A stretch of 64,000 nucleotides of DNA from Paenibacillaceae bacterium GAS479 (GTDB lineage Bacteria; Bacillota; Bacilli; Paenibacillales; Paenibacillaceae), in contig LT629764.1 in the NCBI GenBank assembly GCA_900105225.1, forward strand, positions 3,303,501 through 3,367,500, written 5' to 3'. Positions within the stretch are counted from its first letter, which is position 1. Every line of letters begins with the position of its first letter. The notes beneath the pieces are model-generated. The model was not told the origin of the DNA and ran no database searches. It saw only the letters and a program-made list of their open reading frames with translations. The position numbers and the translations under genes are program-made. Positions 8,728 to 17,479 of this stretch are shown here, piece after piece.

Positions 8728-8736
8728 TGCTATAAT
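8728..8736 (+). promoter_or_regulatory. Extended -10 promoter for the DUF4365 gene
   Basis: TGCTATAAT is a perfect -10 hexamer preceded by the TG extension, 70 bases before the ATG. No clear -35 is needed with this element. Confidence 0.5.
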
Positions 8737-8805
8737 TTGGAGTTATTAACTGCCACAATAAGAGATGGGAAATATATCTTTACTAAATGGGGAGTGAAAT
8801 AATTA

Positions 8806-10080
8806 ATGCGTCGTTCTCAGCTCGATAAAAAGCAAATATATGAATATGAATCAAGTACGTTTGTAGAAAAGATTATAATTAGAAATGGTTGGAAATTTAG
8901 AGATCAGGAAAAAGATAATGATATAGATGGCGAAATCGAGGTTTTTTCCGAAGAAGGGGAAACTACTGCGAAAATTATTAAAGTTCAATTAAAAGCAACC
9001 TACCAACTAAAGAACAGCGATAACTCGGTTGTCTTTGATTGCCCTGTCAAGTTTCTTAACTTTTGTGATGTATGTGATTTACCAGTTATTTTGATTTTAT
9101 ACGGTGTAAGTGAGGAAAAAGCTTACTGGGTATGGACTCAAAAATATATTTTTCAAGTTTTGGATAGTGAAAGTGTAGACTGGAGGAATAACGCTTCAAC
9201 TATAAGGATAAAAATACCTATGTCAAATGAAGTTAAACAAGATGTCGAATTTTATAGTGCTTTAGAGAATATCTCAATAGAAGGGGTAAATGAAATACAA
9301 CAATGGAGAAAGCGAGATACTAGCGAATATTACTTTACAATTCTAGAGGAACAGGATAATTCAACAGGAACTAAAAGAAGGATTAGCGCGAAAGTATATA
9401 TCGAGCGTTCGTTTGCTAGTTCAAAGGAGTCTCTGCTTGAACTTATAAAGAAGATAAATGATAAAGTGAGAAAGAATAACTATTTCAAAGGTATTTTGGA
9501 TGATAAATCCCAGAGTAATGAAGCAGAATATGTGTGGCTATATTTATATGATGACTTAATTCAGTATGAATTTGGACTCCCTTTTTGTAGAAGTGAATGG
9601 ATAAATAATAAGGGGAATCAACCAATCCTCTTGAAAGACTTCGACCAGTTTATTGAAAGTCATAACATTAGAATAAAGTGGGAGACCAGTTTCAGACCAT
9701 TACATGATTATCTTCTGCTAAACTCTACTTCAAAAACCGTGTACTTAAAAATAATAAGAGAAATTCTTGCCTTCACTAAATCCCAATTAAATGTAATACC
9801 GAAACTTTTTAATAAAGAAGAAAAAGTTGAATTTTACGATTATATTTCTTCAAAGAGAAGCGAATACACAAAGAACTTTCTAGCTATGAGTGACATATTG
9901 CCTCCTTACGAGTGTAGAAAACTTAACAGAGTGCTATATGATGCTATTTCTGATATAGATAACTTGGCTATTGCAGTAGAACAAAAGCATGGAAACGAGT
10001 ACTATTTAAATTCACAATATATTAAGAACTTCTCAAACCAATTAGCGATAATTGAATATGAATTAGCAAAGATAATATGA
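8806..10080 (+). CDS. DUF4365 domain protein, putative PD-(D/E)XK nuclease
   Basis: The 424-residue product carries DUF4365 in its first 150 residues. The pattern NDIDGEIEVF near 38-47 followed by IIKVQLKATYQL near 57-68 supplies the Asp and Q-x-K of a restriction-like (PD-(D/E)XK) active site. WVWTQKYIF near 118 is also typical. The remaining 270 residues are mostly helical and not recognised. DUF4365 proteins occur as possible nuclease parts of defence loci. The gene is markedly more AT-rich than the methyltransferase before it, has its own promoter, and lies alone between two copies of the rlmCD 3' end, which suggests horizontal arrival as a single-gene cargo. Nuclease activity is inferred. 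Confidence 0.75.
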   Translation: MRRSQLDKKQIYEYESSTFVEKIIIRNGWKFRDQEKDNDIDGEIEVFSEEGETTAKIIKVQLKATYQLKNSDNSVVFDCPVKFLNFCDVCDLPVILILYGVSEEKAYWVWTQKYIFQVLDSESVDWRNNASTIRIKIPMSNEVKQDVEFYSALENISIEGVNEIQQWRKRDTSEYYFTILEEQDNSTGTKRRISAKVYIERSFASSKESLLELIKKINDKVRKNNYFKGILDDKSQSNEAEYVWLYLYDDLIQYEFGLPFCRSEWINNKGNQPILLKDFDQFIESHNIRIKWETSFRPLHDYLLLNSTSKTVYLKIIREILAFTKSQLNVIPKLFNKEEKVEFYDYISSKRSEYTKNFLAMSDILPPYECRKLNRVLYDAISDIDNLAIAVEQKHGNEYYLNSQYIKNFSNQLAIIEYELAKII

Positions 10081-10116
10081 AATATTCAATTGCGAACTCC
10101 CTGTCACCTTGAGGTA

Positions 10117-10156
10117 CTCACTGTTGGTCAGGAAAGACTGTTGAGGTGTATTGGCG
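10117..10156 (+). repeat. Right copy of the rlmCD 3'-end repeat
   Basis: It matches 8570-8613 except for one base and a 4-base gap. Weak similarity extends further upstream (CACCTTGAGG against CATGTGGAG), as if it were the end of a second, diverged methyltransferase gene. Confidence 0.75.
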
Positions 10157-10170
10157 TATACATCAACGGA

Positions 10171-10204
10171 GCGGGTTAATTCCCGCTTTTTTTTTTTTTT
10201 TTTT
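10171..10204 (+). terminator. Terminator with an 18-T tract
   Basis: AGCGGG pairs with CCCGCT across TTAATT and is followed by 18 consecutive T at 10187-10204. It probably ends the DUF4365 transcript. Confidence 0.75.
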
Positions 10205-10714
10205 GATAATAAGCTCGATAAGGGACGGCTGACAACAGTCGCTCTTTTATTATACCTATACCCAGTGCCTGACGAAAAAGTTATTGCTTCTGAGCCGAAG
10301 TTAAGGTTTGTCACACCCGCCTGAAAATTTTACAAATATCCTTCTGTACGCACAAATAAGCCCCTACCATATCGGCGGGGCAGGAAAAGGGAGCGTTATA
10401 GTTCTAGCATTGACAGTCTGGTAGCTAATAATCCTATGGGTGTCGGTTAAAACTACTGCCTTTGTGTCCCCTAAACTCTATAAAATGCTTGAATAAGTAT
10501 ACCCACTTTTATCTTAGCCACCTGAATTAAATTCTACAACATCCCTAGATACCTCCATTAAAACTAATGATTTCCTTAGCTTGCTTCTGTCCGTGTTTTA
10601 CGCTGACAATTCACTTCATGCTGTCAAACTTTTTTACTATCTCTACACTCTTGTTGTTATAATTTACCAATATTTACTTATAATGATTTCAAATGATTAA
10701 GGAAGGTGAAGACG
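10205..10714. other. Non-coding, AT-rich stretch
   Basis: No coding frame with a ribosome site or recognisable product is visible on either strand. Nothing structured was noticed apart from a good ribosome site at its right end belonging to the interrupted frame at 10715. Confidence 0.4.
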
Positions 10715-10757
10715 TTGGAAAAAATGTTCTCCATTAAGGAAGCAAAAGAGGTACTAA

Positions 10758-11620
10758 GAGCCTATCCCAAAATAAAATCAGAGAGCATGAACAGGGATTA
10801 TTTTTCTCCAGACAATGAGAGCGCAGGCGAAGTGAAGCAGCCCTAAATAGTTTCGAGCCTTCTTTTTAAAACGAACAAGTATTTTACGGAAGCGATTGAG
10901 CCATGAAAATAACACTTCCACCACCCAACGACGCGGGCGTTTGCCTTCTTGTTTCTCTTTCTTTTCATCGCCTCGTGAGCGAATGTGAGGGATAAATCCG
11001 TGGTCGATGACCTGCTGACGGGCCATTTTCCCCTGATATCCTGCATCCGCACAGATGATCTAAGGTTTCTTCAAGAAGTTTGACATCATGTCGGTTAGCT
11101 CCATCGATGACGATCGCCAGCGGAAGTCCGTTTTGGTCAACCAGTGCGCTTCTCTTGGTTCCATTTTTTTCCCCGATCCGTTGGGTTTTTCCCAACCGCT
11201 TCAAGGGCGAGCGGTGCTTTGACCAAGCTGCCATCTACACTCGTCCATTCCCAGCCGATGCCCTCCCATTCCTCGTACGTCTGCAGACCGAGGAGCCAAA
11301 TCCGCTCAAAGAAACCTTCCTCGGTCCAACGTTCAAAATAGCGATGAAGGGTACTTGAACTGCCGTATTCACGAGGAACAGCGTTCCATTGGCAGCCGGT
11401 ACGGAGCACGAACAGGATGCCTTCCAACACGTTCTTTAAGTCGGTTGGCTTTCGACCACCGCCAGGCTTTCGCTTATAAGTTCGGTTGGGATCTCGTTTG
11501 GTAGGTCTAGGAAGTTCATTTTTGATCATTTCCCAAAATTCATCGGATAGAGTCCAGGTTTTGATTCGCATCACTCATCACCTCGTACCCTTTATTACCC
11601 AATTATTTTAGGATAAGCTC
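10758..11620 (-). mobile_element. IS5-family insertion sequence (863 bp) with terminal repeats
   Basis: The ends are near-perfect 18-base inverted repeats: GAGCCTATCCCAAAATAA at 10758-10775 and, on the other strand, GAGCTTATCCTAAAATAA from 11620 to 11603 (16 of 18 match). TAA flanks both ends (10755-10757 and 11621-11623), consistent with the 3-bp TNA target duplication of the IS1031-type subgroup of IS5. Size and transposase fit that family. The intact ends and target repeat indicate a fairly recent insertion, although the transposase frame is damaged. Confidence 0.85.
10778..11574 (-). pseudogene. IS5-family transposase, frameshifted
   Basis: The reading passes through three frames. The first (11574 to about 11160) has the N-terminal DUF4096-type region, GCQWNAVPREYGSSSTLHRYF and the catalytic WTSVDGSLVKAPL. 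The second continues with NGTKRSALVDQNGLPLAIVIDG and NRHDVKLL. The third (11026 to 10778) carries the C-terminal IRSRGDE, RRWVVEVLFSWLNRFRKI and the last catalytic Glu region. The first shift falls at a run of seven A, where programmed frameshifting is known in IS5 relatives. The second coincides with lost sequence around the CADAGYQGK motif, so the enzyme is probably dead. Confidence 0.82.
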
Positions 11621-11824
11621 TAAGTTCTCATATGGTCTTCTACGGGCTTTATTTAGACCCCACCCAGTGCCGAATTAATTGTTTTTTATTGCAGTGTTGG
11701 AGTTTATCCTCGTTTACTCCACACCAAATTTTTAAGGAAACTGATGTGCGTACATGATGGTTCAGAGGAAATTATAGGAATTTGTCGAATTCAAATAAAA
11801 AAGGAAATATTAGAGGTGGTATTA

Positions 11825-13087
11825 TTGAAGAGTTTTCAAGATAAAACGAACGCCGAAGACAAATCAATAGGCTTCGATTATCAATATTATTATTTTTTAT
11901 ATCAACTGTTAGCTCTGGAAGAAGGCCAGAATATAGGCATTGAAGTTAAAGATGATGTTCATATTGATTTGGATGATGGTAAACAAGTGTTACTACAATT
12001 AAAACATTCAATACAGACCAACGCTTCAGGAAAAATTGTTAATTTAACTGAACGGGATAGTGATTTGTGGAAAACGCTCTATAACTGGGTCAATATTATT
12101 AATGATCCTTTAGATGGGAGAGCAAAAAGAGAACAACAACTTGATTTCATCGAGAAAACTACCTTTATTCTTGTTTCTAATAAAGCTAGTAACTCAAGTA
12201 ACTTACTTCTCAAAAAAATTGCTGACTTTAAGCTGAAAGTCATTAGCATCTCTGACTTGAAGCAGTATCTAAAAGATTTGCAATCCACTACTGCTGATAA
12301 GGAGATAAATAGTTACATTGAGACGCTTAAAATTCAAACACTGCCATGGCTTACGAATTTTTTCAGTAAATTAGAGTTCCAATTGGATCAGGATGATTTG
12401 ATTCTCAAAATAAAAAGTAGAATAAAAAGCAAACAGGTGAAAGAATCAAAGATTGAAGATGTTTTTAATGCTATCGACAGTAATTTAAGACAACGTAATT
12501 ATATAAATACTAAATTAAAACTGAAAAATGTAATTAGTTTTGAGGATTTTTATCGTGACTACCATGTGTATTTCGATAAAGGGAGAAATGACAAGTTACC
12601 CATAAATAAAAACCCAGTTGAGTTTGATAAACCATTAGAAGAGCAATTATTTATTAAACAATTAATAGATATTTTAGCTATCGACAGTACAGCGAAGTCG
12701 GAGATGCTGAAACTTGCGAGTTACATGCTTCAAATAAATAACCATTTGAGAGAGTGGCTTAATAGAGGGCTCATAGTTCAAGAGCAACTCGATGAATTCA
12801 ATAAGGACTGTATAGCTAAGTGGCAAAATTCCCATGATGAAGTTCATCGTGAGATAAAGTTGGATTTAAAGATGTTTGGTACAGCGCCATCTGAGAGGAA
12901 TATTATTTTAACTGGTTTGAAATGCCTTGACGAGGTTAGGAAGAATGAACTTATTTTTGAAGAAACAGTACTTGGAACTGAGTTAAGTAACGGTCAATTT
13001 TATTTGTTATCTAATGAACCCTATATTGGATGGCGAATTGATTGGGAGGAAAAGTATAACAATGATCTCGCAAAAAAATCTTTATAA
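11825..13087 (+). CDS. ABC-3C system effector with N-terminal nuclease-like domain
   Basis: The roughly 420-residue protein begins, from the TTG at 11825 behind AGAGGTGG, with a Cap4/DUF4297-like pattern: SIGFDYQYYYFLYQLLAL, then IGIEVKDDVHIDL and VLLQLKHSI. The Glu, Asp and Q-x-K residues fit a PD-(D/E)XK double-strand DNase. The C-terminal part ends FYLLSNEPYIGWRIDWEEKY, typical of the shared C-terminal domain that couples diverse effectors to ABC-3C machinery. The middle component and DUF3732 ATPase follow with overlapping frames. ABC-3C systems were predicted by comparative genomics to be conflict systems in which an SMC-like ATPase licenses the effector. An ATG at 11744 is in frame, but its first 27 residues lack family similarity. 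Confidence 0.8.
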   Translation: MKSFQDKTNAEDKSIGFDYQYYYFLYQLLALEEGQNIGIEVKDDVHIDLDDGKQVLLQLKHSIQTNASGKIVNLTERDSDLWKTLYNWVNIINDPLDGRAKREQQLDFIEKTTFILVSNKASNSSNLLLKKIADFKLKVISISDLKQYLKDLQSTTADKEINSYIETLKIQTLPWLTNFFSKLEFQLDQDDLILKIKSRIKSKQVKESKIEDVFNAIDSNLRQRNYINTKLKLKNVISFEDFYRDYHVYFDKGRNDKLPINKNPVEFDKPLEEQLFIKQLIDILAIDSTAKSEMLKLASYMLQINNHLREWLNRGLIVQEQLDEFNKDCIAKWQNSHDEVHREIKLDLKMFGTAPSERNIILTGLKCLDEVRKNELIFEETVLGTELSNGQFYLLSNEPYIGWRIDWEEKYNNDLAKKSL

Positions 13088-13520
13088 TAATGAAATTATT
13101 AGCGCTATAGCTATTTATTCGGTATTGATTCATTTGAAATCTATAAGTATCACTAAATCATTGCTTATTTTCCCTTTCTTATCACATCAAGGTACACTCG
13201 ATTTCTTGAAAAGTAATAATACCATCATAAGAAGTCTTGAAGAATTTATTATTAAAAAACCGGATTTTTTTTCTAACTATAATGATCGTTATTATTCATT
13301 CTTGTTATTATCAATGAATTCTCTAACATTACTAAGAGAGATGAATTTTATTAATATTGAAAACTCTCAAATCTCTATTAATCCAGACATTAAAGTTGAT
13401 TTTACCAAAGAAACATTTGGCATCAGAGCGTTCAATATTTTACAAGCGGCTAAAAAGTTATCAGAGATTCTTAAGGACGATGATAAGAACTTATATTTAC
13501 AGTTGAGGGTGAGATTATGA
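13062..13520 (+). CDS. ABC-3C system middle component
   Basis: The small, helical 152-residue protein begins MISQKNLYNNEIISAIAIY and contains the LLIFPFLSHQGTLDFL stretch. It also has the RYYSFLLLSMNSLTLLREM stretch that is typical of middle-component families, which bridge the ATPase and effector. The start at 13062 follows GGGAGG and overlaps the effector frame by 26 bases. The end overlaps the ATPase start by 4 bases (ATGA), so the three are translationally coupled. An upstream in-frame ATG at 13014 lies inside the effector and has no ribosome site. Assignment rests on size, position and pattern. Confidence 0.75.
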   Translation: MISQKNLYNNEIISAIAIYSVLIHLKSISITKSLLIFPFLSHQGTLDFLKSNNTIIRSLEEFIIKKPDFFSNYNDRYYSFLLLSMNSLTLLREMNFINIENSQISINPDIKVDFTKETFGIRAFNILQAAKKLSEILKDDDKNLYLQLRVRL

Positions 13521-15391
13521 GGTTTGTTATTAATGAAATAATTCTGTGGCTCAAAAATAAAAAGGTGCGTACAATTCCTTTCCACGAAAATAAAGTAAAT
13601 ATAATTACTGGCGAAAGTGGCACAGGGAAGTCAGTCATTATTGATATTATTGATTATTGTTTTTTTGCCAGTAAGTCAAAAATACCTGATGAAAAAATTA
13701 ATGATAATATTAATTGGTATGGCCTAAAATTTGAGATTAATGATAAGCAATATGTTATAGCTAGGGGGGCTTTAAACCAGAATAGAAAAGTTAGTTCGTT
13801 ATATTATTTTTCTCCAAACGCTGTCGTACCTGAAGAGCCTTTTCAAAATATAGCCGAAAGTGAATTGAAACCAGTAATAGAAACAGAGTTTTCAATTGAT
13901 AGTAATGTAATCATTCCGTATAGTGGGAAAAAATTAAAAGCAGGAAGCAAAATATCACTTCGATATTTCTTTTTGTTTAATACTCAATCTGGAGATACCA
14001 TCGATCATAGTGAGGTATTCTTTGACAAACTTAATGATGAAAAATATTATGAAGCACTCCATAGAATATTTGATCTGGCTATCGGTATTGACACAGTTAA
14101 AAATATAATTGTGAAAGAAAAAATCGATACCCTAGAGAAAGATATACTGAGATTAGAAAGGCAAAAAAATGCTATTTCAAATGAAAGAAACGCTTTTGAT
14201 TCTGAGCTAAGAACGATTGTTCGAAAAGCAAAAGAATACGATTTAATATCTCTTGAACATAATAACTTAAATGATGACTTAGCCAATTTACAAAACGTTT
14301 TAGAAAATGTTCATACAATAAATACATCCGACAACATGAAAGAATTAGAAAAACTACAAAAGAAAAAGAATGAGTTAAAGCATAAAATTAGAAACTATAA
14401 TAAATTTAAAAACGAATATAATGGATTTAAAAAACTTGAACTGGATACTTATGAAAGTTTAAAACCTATTGAGCACTTAAAAGAGCATTATGGTCAGCTT
14501 ATAGAACATCCTATTTTGTCCGAACTGCTCGAAATTCTCGAAGTTGAAATGAACAAGATTAAAAAGGAATTGAGTAACAAGAAACCTTTTGACATTAATT
14601 TAGATGACGATCTAAAGAAACTGCAAGTTGAACTTGAAAAAGTCCAAAGGGATATTGATAAAATACCGTTGAATAAAAGCTCCTTTAATACAGAAATTAA
14701 TAAATTTATATTTATTGGAGAGATAAAATCCAAGTTGAATTTATATAAACATGGAGACCAAGAAGTTTTTAGGGAAGAAGAACTTGAGAAAAAGAAAGAA
14801 GAACTAGATCAACTGAAATCAGAACTTGAGAATGAAATTGTAGATAGAGCGTTAGTCATAAGGCTATTGGAAGAACTGATTCAAAGATATTTAGATAAAT
14901 CTTCTGACGCACTAGGAATTTATCAAGATTATCAACCTGTATTTGATTATAAAAATAAAGTGTTACAATTAAAAAAGCCGGGCGCTCTTGTGCCTTCGGT
15001 AGTTGGAAGCAGTTCAAATCATATGTTTATGCATCTTTGCTTTATGCTTGGATTGCATGAATTAATAATAAAGCAAGATGTTCCCTATGTTCCAAGTTTC
15101 CTGGTATTAGATCAGCCAAGTAGACCGTATTATGGTGAAGATGAGAAAAAGAAAAATACAAAAAAGTGGTCTCAGATACCACAAGATGATCGAACAAAAA
15201 TAACAATTGCTTTTACAGTTCTCAACGATTTTATAACTCATGTAAACGAGGTTTACGGCCGAACTTTTCAGATGATTGTCTTTGAACACATTCCCGAGAC
15301 AATATGGAAGACCGCAAATTTAAAAAATGTAGTATTAGTGGATGAAGAGTTCAGAGATGGTAATGCACTTATTCCAGACGAACTTTTATAG
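13517..15391 (+). CDS. ABC-3C ATPase, DUF3732 family
   Basis: The 624-residue SMC/Rad50-like ATPase has Walker A ITGESGTGKSVIIDIIDY near residues 31-48. Its central third is a long charged coiled coil (about 205-470, with two arms meeting near residue 310). The ABC signature region is VPSVVGSSSNHMFMH near 492, and Walker B is FLVLDQPSRPYYGED near 528. DQPSR-x-Y-Y is a hallmark of DUF3732 proteins. Such ATPases probably sense a nucleoprotein structure and control the nuclease-type effector encoded two genes upstream. It is the last gene of the operon; the following 265 bases hold no gene but contain one copy of a 67-bp repeat. Confidence 0.86.
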   Translation: MRFVINEIILWLKNKKVRTIPFHENKVNIITGESGTGKSVIIDIIDYCFFASKSKIPDEKINDNINWYGLKFEINDKQYVIARGALNQNRKVSSLYYFSPNAVVPEEPFQNIAESELKPVIETEFSIDSNVIIPYSGKKLKAGSKISLRYFFLFNTQSGDTIDHSEVFFDKLNDEKYYEALHRIFDLAIGIDTVKNIIVKEKIDTLEKDILRLERQKNAISNERNAFDSELRTIVRKAKEYDLISLEHNNLNDDLANLQNVLENVHTINTSDNMKELEKLQKKKNELKHKIRNYNKFKNEYNGFKKLELDTYESLKPIEHLKEHYGQLIEHPILSELLEILEVEMNKIKKELSNKKPFDINLDDDLKKLQVELEKVQRDIDKIPLNKSSFNTEINKFIFIGEIKSKLNLYKHGDQEVFREEELEKKKEELDQLKSELENEIVDRALVIRLLEELIQRYLDKSSDALGIYQDYQPVFDYKNKVLQLKKPGALVPSVVGSSSNHMFMHLCFMLGLHELIIKQDVPYVPSFLVLDQPSRPYYGEDEKKKNTKKWSQIPQDDRTKITIAFTVLNDFITHVNEVYGRTFQMIVFEHIPETIWKTANLKNVVLVDEEFRDGNALIPDELL

Positions 15392-15435
15392 AAAGTATGA
15401 ACATCATCAAGACTAAAGATGTCTAATCCCAAAAA

Positions 15436-15502
15436 GCTAACACTAATCCTTCGGACAGTTACATGTTTGTTGTGGCTGTCTACACTTCATATGTTTGAGA
15501 GG
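15436..15502 (+). repeat. Left copy of 67-bp imperfect direct repeat
   Basis: It matches 17327-17393 at about 50 of 67 positions by hand alignment without gaps, with shared blocks such as TTTGTTGT and CTGTCTAC. The two copies bracket the nuclease-like gene at 15657-17300. Confidence 0.65.
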
Positions 15503-15656
15503 TATTGTGTTTCTTGAAGTTTAAAAATGTTAGTAGTGTTACATGCTAATATCTTAAGCCGATTCCCAAAGTCCTTTGTTTTCAACGCTTTATTAAAAAA
15601 ATTGCCGAGCCCCTATTCTTTAAAGAAAGATAAAATTTATATAAGGGCTGTGTTAC

Positions 15657-17300
15657 ATGAATAAATATAATAAATTTCTAACTGATTTATTTAGGGAACA
15701 TTCAAACGTATTAGTTGCTCATGATTTAATTGAGAAATTAGTAACTCAGTTTGAAGTTACTGATAACTATGCGCGTCAACTGATTAGTCGAGCAGTTAAA
15801 GAAAAAATTATTAAGTCTAGCGAGCCATTTAGTTTTGAAAAAAGACAGTATTTTTATATGAATGAAAAAAGGAGTATTGATGTAAAAGCATTGCTTGATA
15901 TCAGCAAGAAATATCGCAAGCCATTGTACAGATTACTTACGCTTCTTTCTCGTACAGGTGGTATTTGTTCTTATTATGAAGCTGTCAAAATCACAGCAAC
16001 CCCAATGACCAATAAAGAAAAGTATCGTGTTATTTCTTTAGAGGATGATATAAAACGATTAAATGACCACAAGATCATTAAGAAGGTCGAAGATAAGGAA
16101 ACTGGAATTCCTTTTCTAGTATTATTACAAGATCAAATGGATATAGAAGATTCATCCGTCCTAAGACAAAAAATAAAAGCCCATCTTGCTAACATGAAGC
16201 GGGACGTTATGTTTATAAACGATATTATTAGATGGCTTGTTAATCATGGATTTATAAGTGATAAGGTATCTTATCGGAGAAAAGATAATCCCAATTTGGG
16301 GGCTATTAGAAATGACTTTCCTTTTGATGCTACAACAATTTCTAAAACCACGGGATTTAACATTAATACAGGTAAAATTGTTGAAGAACATACAATTGTT
16401 GTTATGGAAATTCTGATTTATCGTACCTACGAAAAAATCGATCTAGAAGCATTTTTTGAGCGTATTCAGTCAATCCGACATAGTACAAAACAAGAAAGCG
16501 CTCGTAAGGTAATGCCAATTATTTTTTATCTAGATGTAGATGAGAGCGTAAGAAGGGAAATAAATAATTTACATATTCTAAATTTTTCACTTAAGTCAAT
16601 AATGGGAAGTAATATTGTTCGAGTTATTGAAAAGTACAGAGATATGAAAAAAATAATTGATGATGCGTTCATACTAGATGAAGAAGCAAGTAGTTCAGTT
16701 ATTGAAAAGATTGGGGAATCTCTAACAGTTATTGAGGAGTCCGGACAAACGGAGAACTTGCAAAATCTTAAAGGAGATTTGTTTGAGACCTTGATGTATA
16801 CTGTGTTATCAAACTTATTTAAAGAAGCACACTTAGAACATTCTAAAATTATTAAGAGTATTGATGATCCTAAAAAATCGTATGAGTTCGATGTTATCGT
16901 TCGTGATAATAATGAAGATGAGATTGTTATTATTGAACTAAAGGGATTAAAGAACTCTACTATTATTAATTTAGGAGATACAAGTACACCAAATTCAATA
17001 CGTTGGTTTTTTGGTAAGACTTATCCAACTGCCAAAGAGTACTACGCAAAAAACTCCGAGTTTGATAAGTCAAAGATAAAAGGTTGTTATATAACAAGTG
17101 CTAATTTTTCACAAGAGGGATTAACAAAGTTAGACGAATTAAATAAGAGCAATAAAATTAAACCTTCATTGTTGGATTGTTACTATGATAGAAAAAAATT
17201 ACTTGATTTATTAAGAAATCACATAAATTTGAAATCATTGAGAAATAAAACAGGGTTTGTAGAGATTCTGGAAAAGTACTATTTAGTAGAATCAAAATAA
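15657..17300 (+). CDS. Winged-helix protein with PD-(D/E)XK nuclease domain
   Basis: The 547-residue product has a helical N-terminus with two apparent winged-helix stretches (YARQLISRAVKEKII near 38-52 and LLTLLSRTGGICSYYEA near 92-108). The C-terminal restriction-like nuclease domain is easily read: GDLFETLMYTVL (Glu near 377), SYEFDVIVRD (Asp near 410) and EIVIIELKGLKN (Glu-x-Lys near 426-428). It probably cuts DNA. No methyltransferase or ATPase is adjacent, so it may be a stand-alone restriction-type or toxin-like defence gene. It is AT-rich and framed by imperfect 67-bp direct repeats. I do not recognise a named family for the full protein. Confidence 0.7.
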   Translation: MNKYNKFLTDLFREHSNVLVAHDLIEKLVTQFEVTDNYARQLISRAVKEKIIKSSEPFSFEKRQYFYMNEKRSIDVKALLDISKKYRKPLYRLLTLLSRTGGICSYYEAVKITATPMTNKEKYRVISLEDDIKRLNDHKIIKKVEDKETGIPFLVLLQDQMDIEDSSVLRQKIKAHLANMKRDVMFINDIIRWLVNHGFISDKVSYRRKDNPNLGAIRNDFPFDATTISKTTGFNINTGKIVEEHTIVVMEILIYRTYEKIDLEAFFERIQSIRHSTKQESARKVMPIIFYLDVDESVRREINNLHILNFSLKSIMGSNIVRVIEKYRDMKKIIDDAFILDEEASSSVIEKIGESLTVIEESGQTENLQNLKGDLFETLMYTVLSNLFKEAHLEHSKIIKSIDDPKKSYEFDVIVRDNNEDEIVIIELKGLKNSTIINLGDTSTPNSIRWFFGKTYPTAKEYYAKNSEFDKSKIKGCYITSANFSQEGLTKLDELNKSNKIKPSLLDCYYDRKKLLDLLRNHINLKSLRNKTGFVEILEKYYLVESK

Positions 17301-17326
17301 TGTTCGAGATCGTTGCAATATTTTGA

Positions 17327-17393
17327 GCAAACACTATTCCTTTGGACACTTAATGTTTTGTTGTCACTGTCTACTCGTCACATGTTGAATCGG
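17327..17393 (+). repeat. Right copy of 67-bp imperfect direct repeat
   Basis: It is the partner of 15436-15502 and begins 27 bases after the nuclease-like gene stop. It may mark the boundary of an acquired module. Confidence 0.65.
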
Positions 17394-17479
17394 TCTGCCT
17401 GCTAATCAAGGATTGATACAGCTAGAGATAGCTTTTAGCTTTCTTTTGAATTCAACTTACTATTAAGGGGATTAGTATA

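Larger units (their letters stand above)
10715..11757 (+). pseudogene. Small open frame split by the IS5-type element
   Basis: A TTG start at 10715 behind the excellent site AAGGAAGGTG opens a frame (E-K-M-F-S-I-K-E-A-K-E-V-L) that runs into the left end of the insertion sequence at 10758. Removing the element and one TAA target copy rejoins it to an open frame right of the element that ends at TGA 11755-11757. This would give a product of roughly 58 residues. The right part has no recognisable domain, so it is uncertain whether the whole was ever one gene. It sits just upstream of the ABC-3C genes and could have been a leader gene of that operon (inference). Confidence 0.4.
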
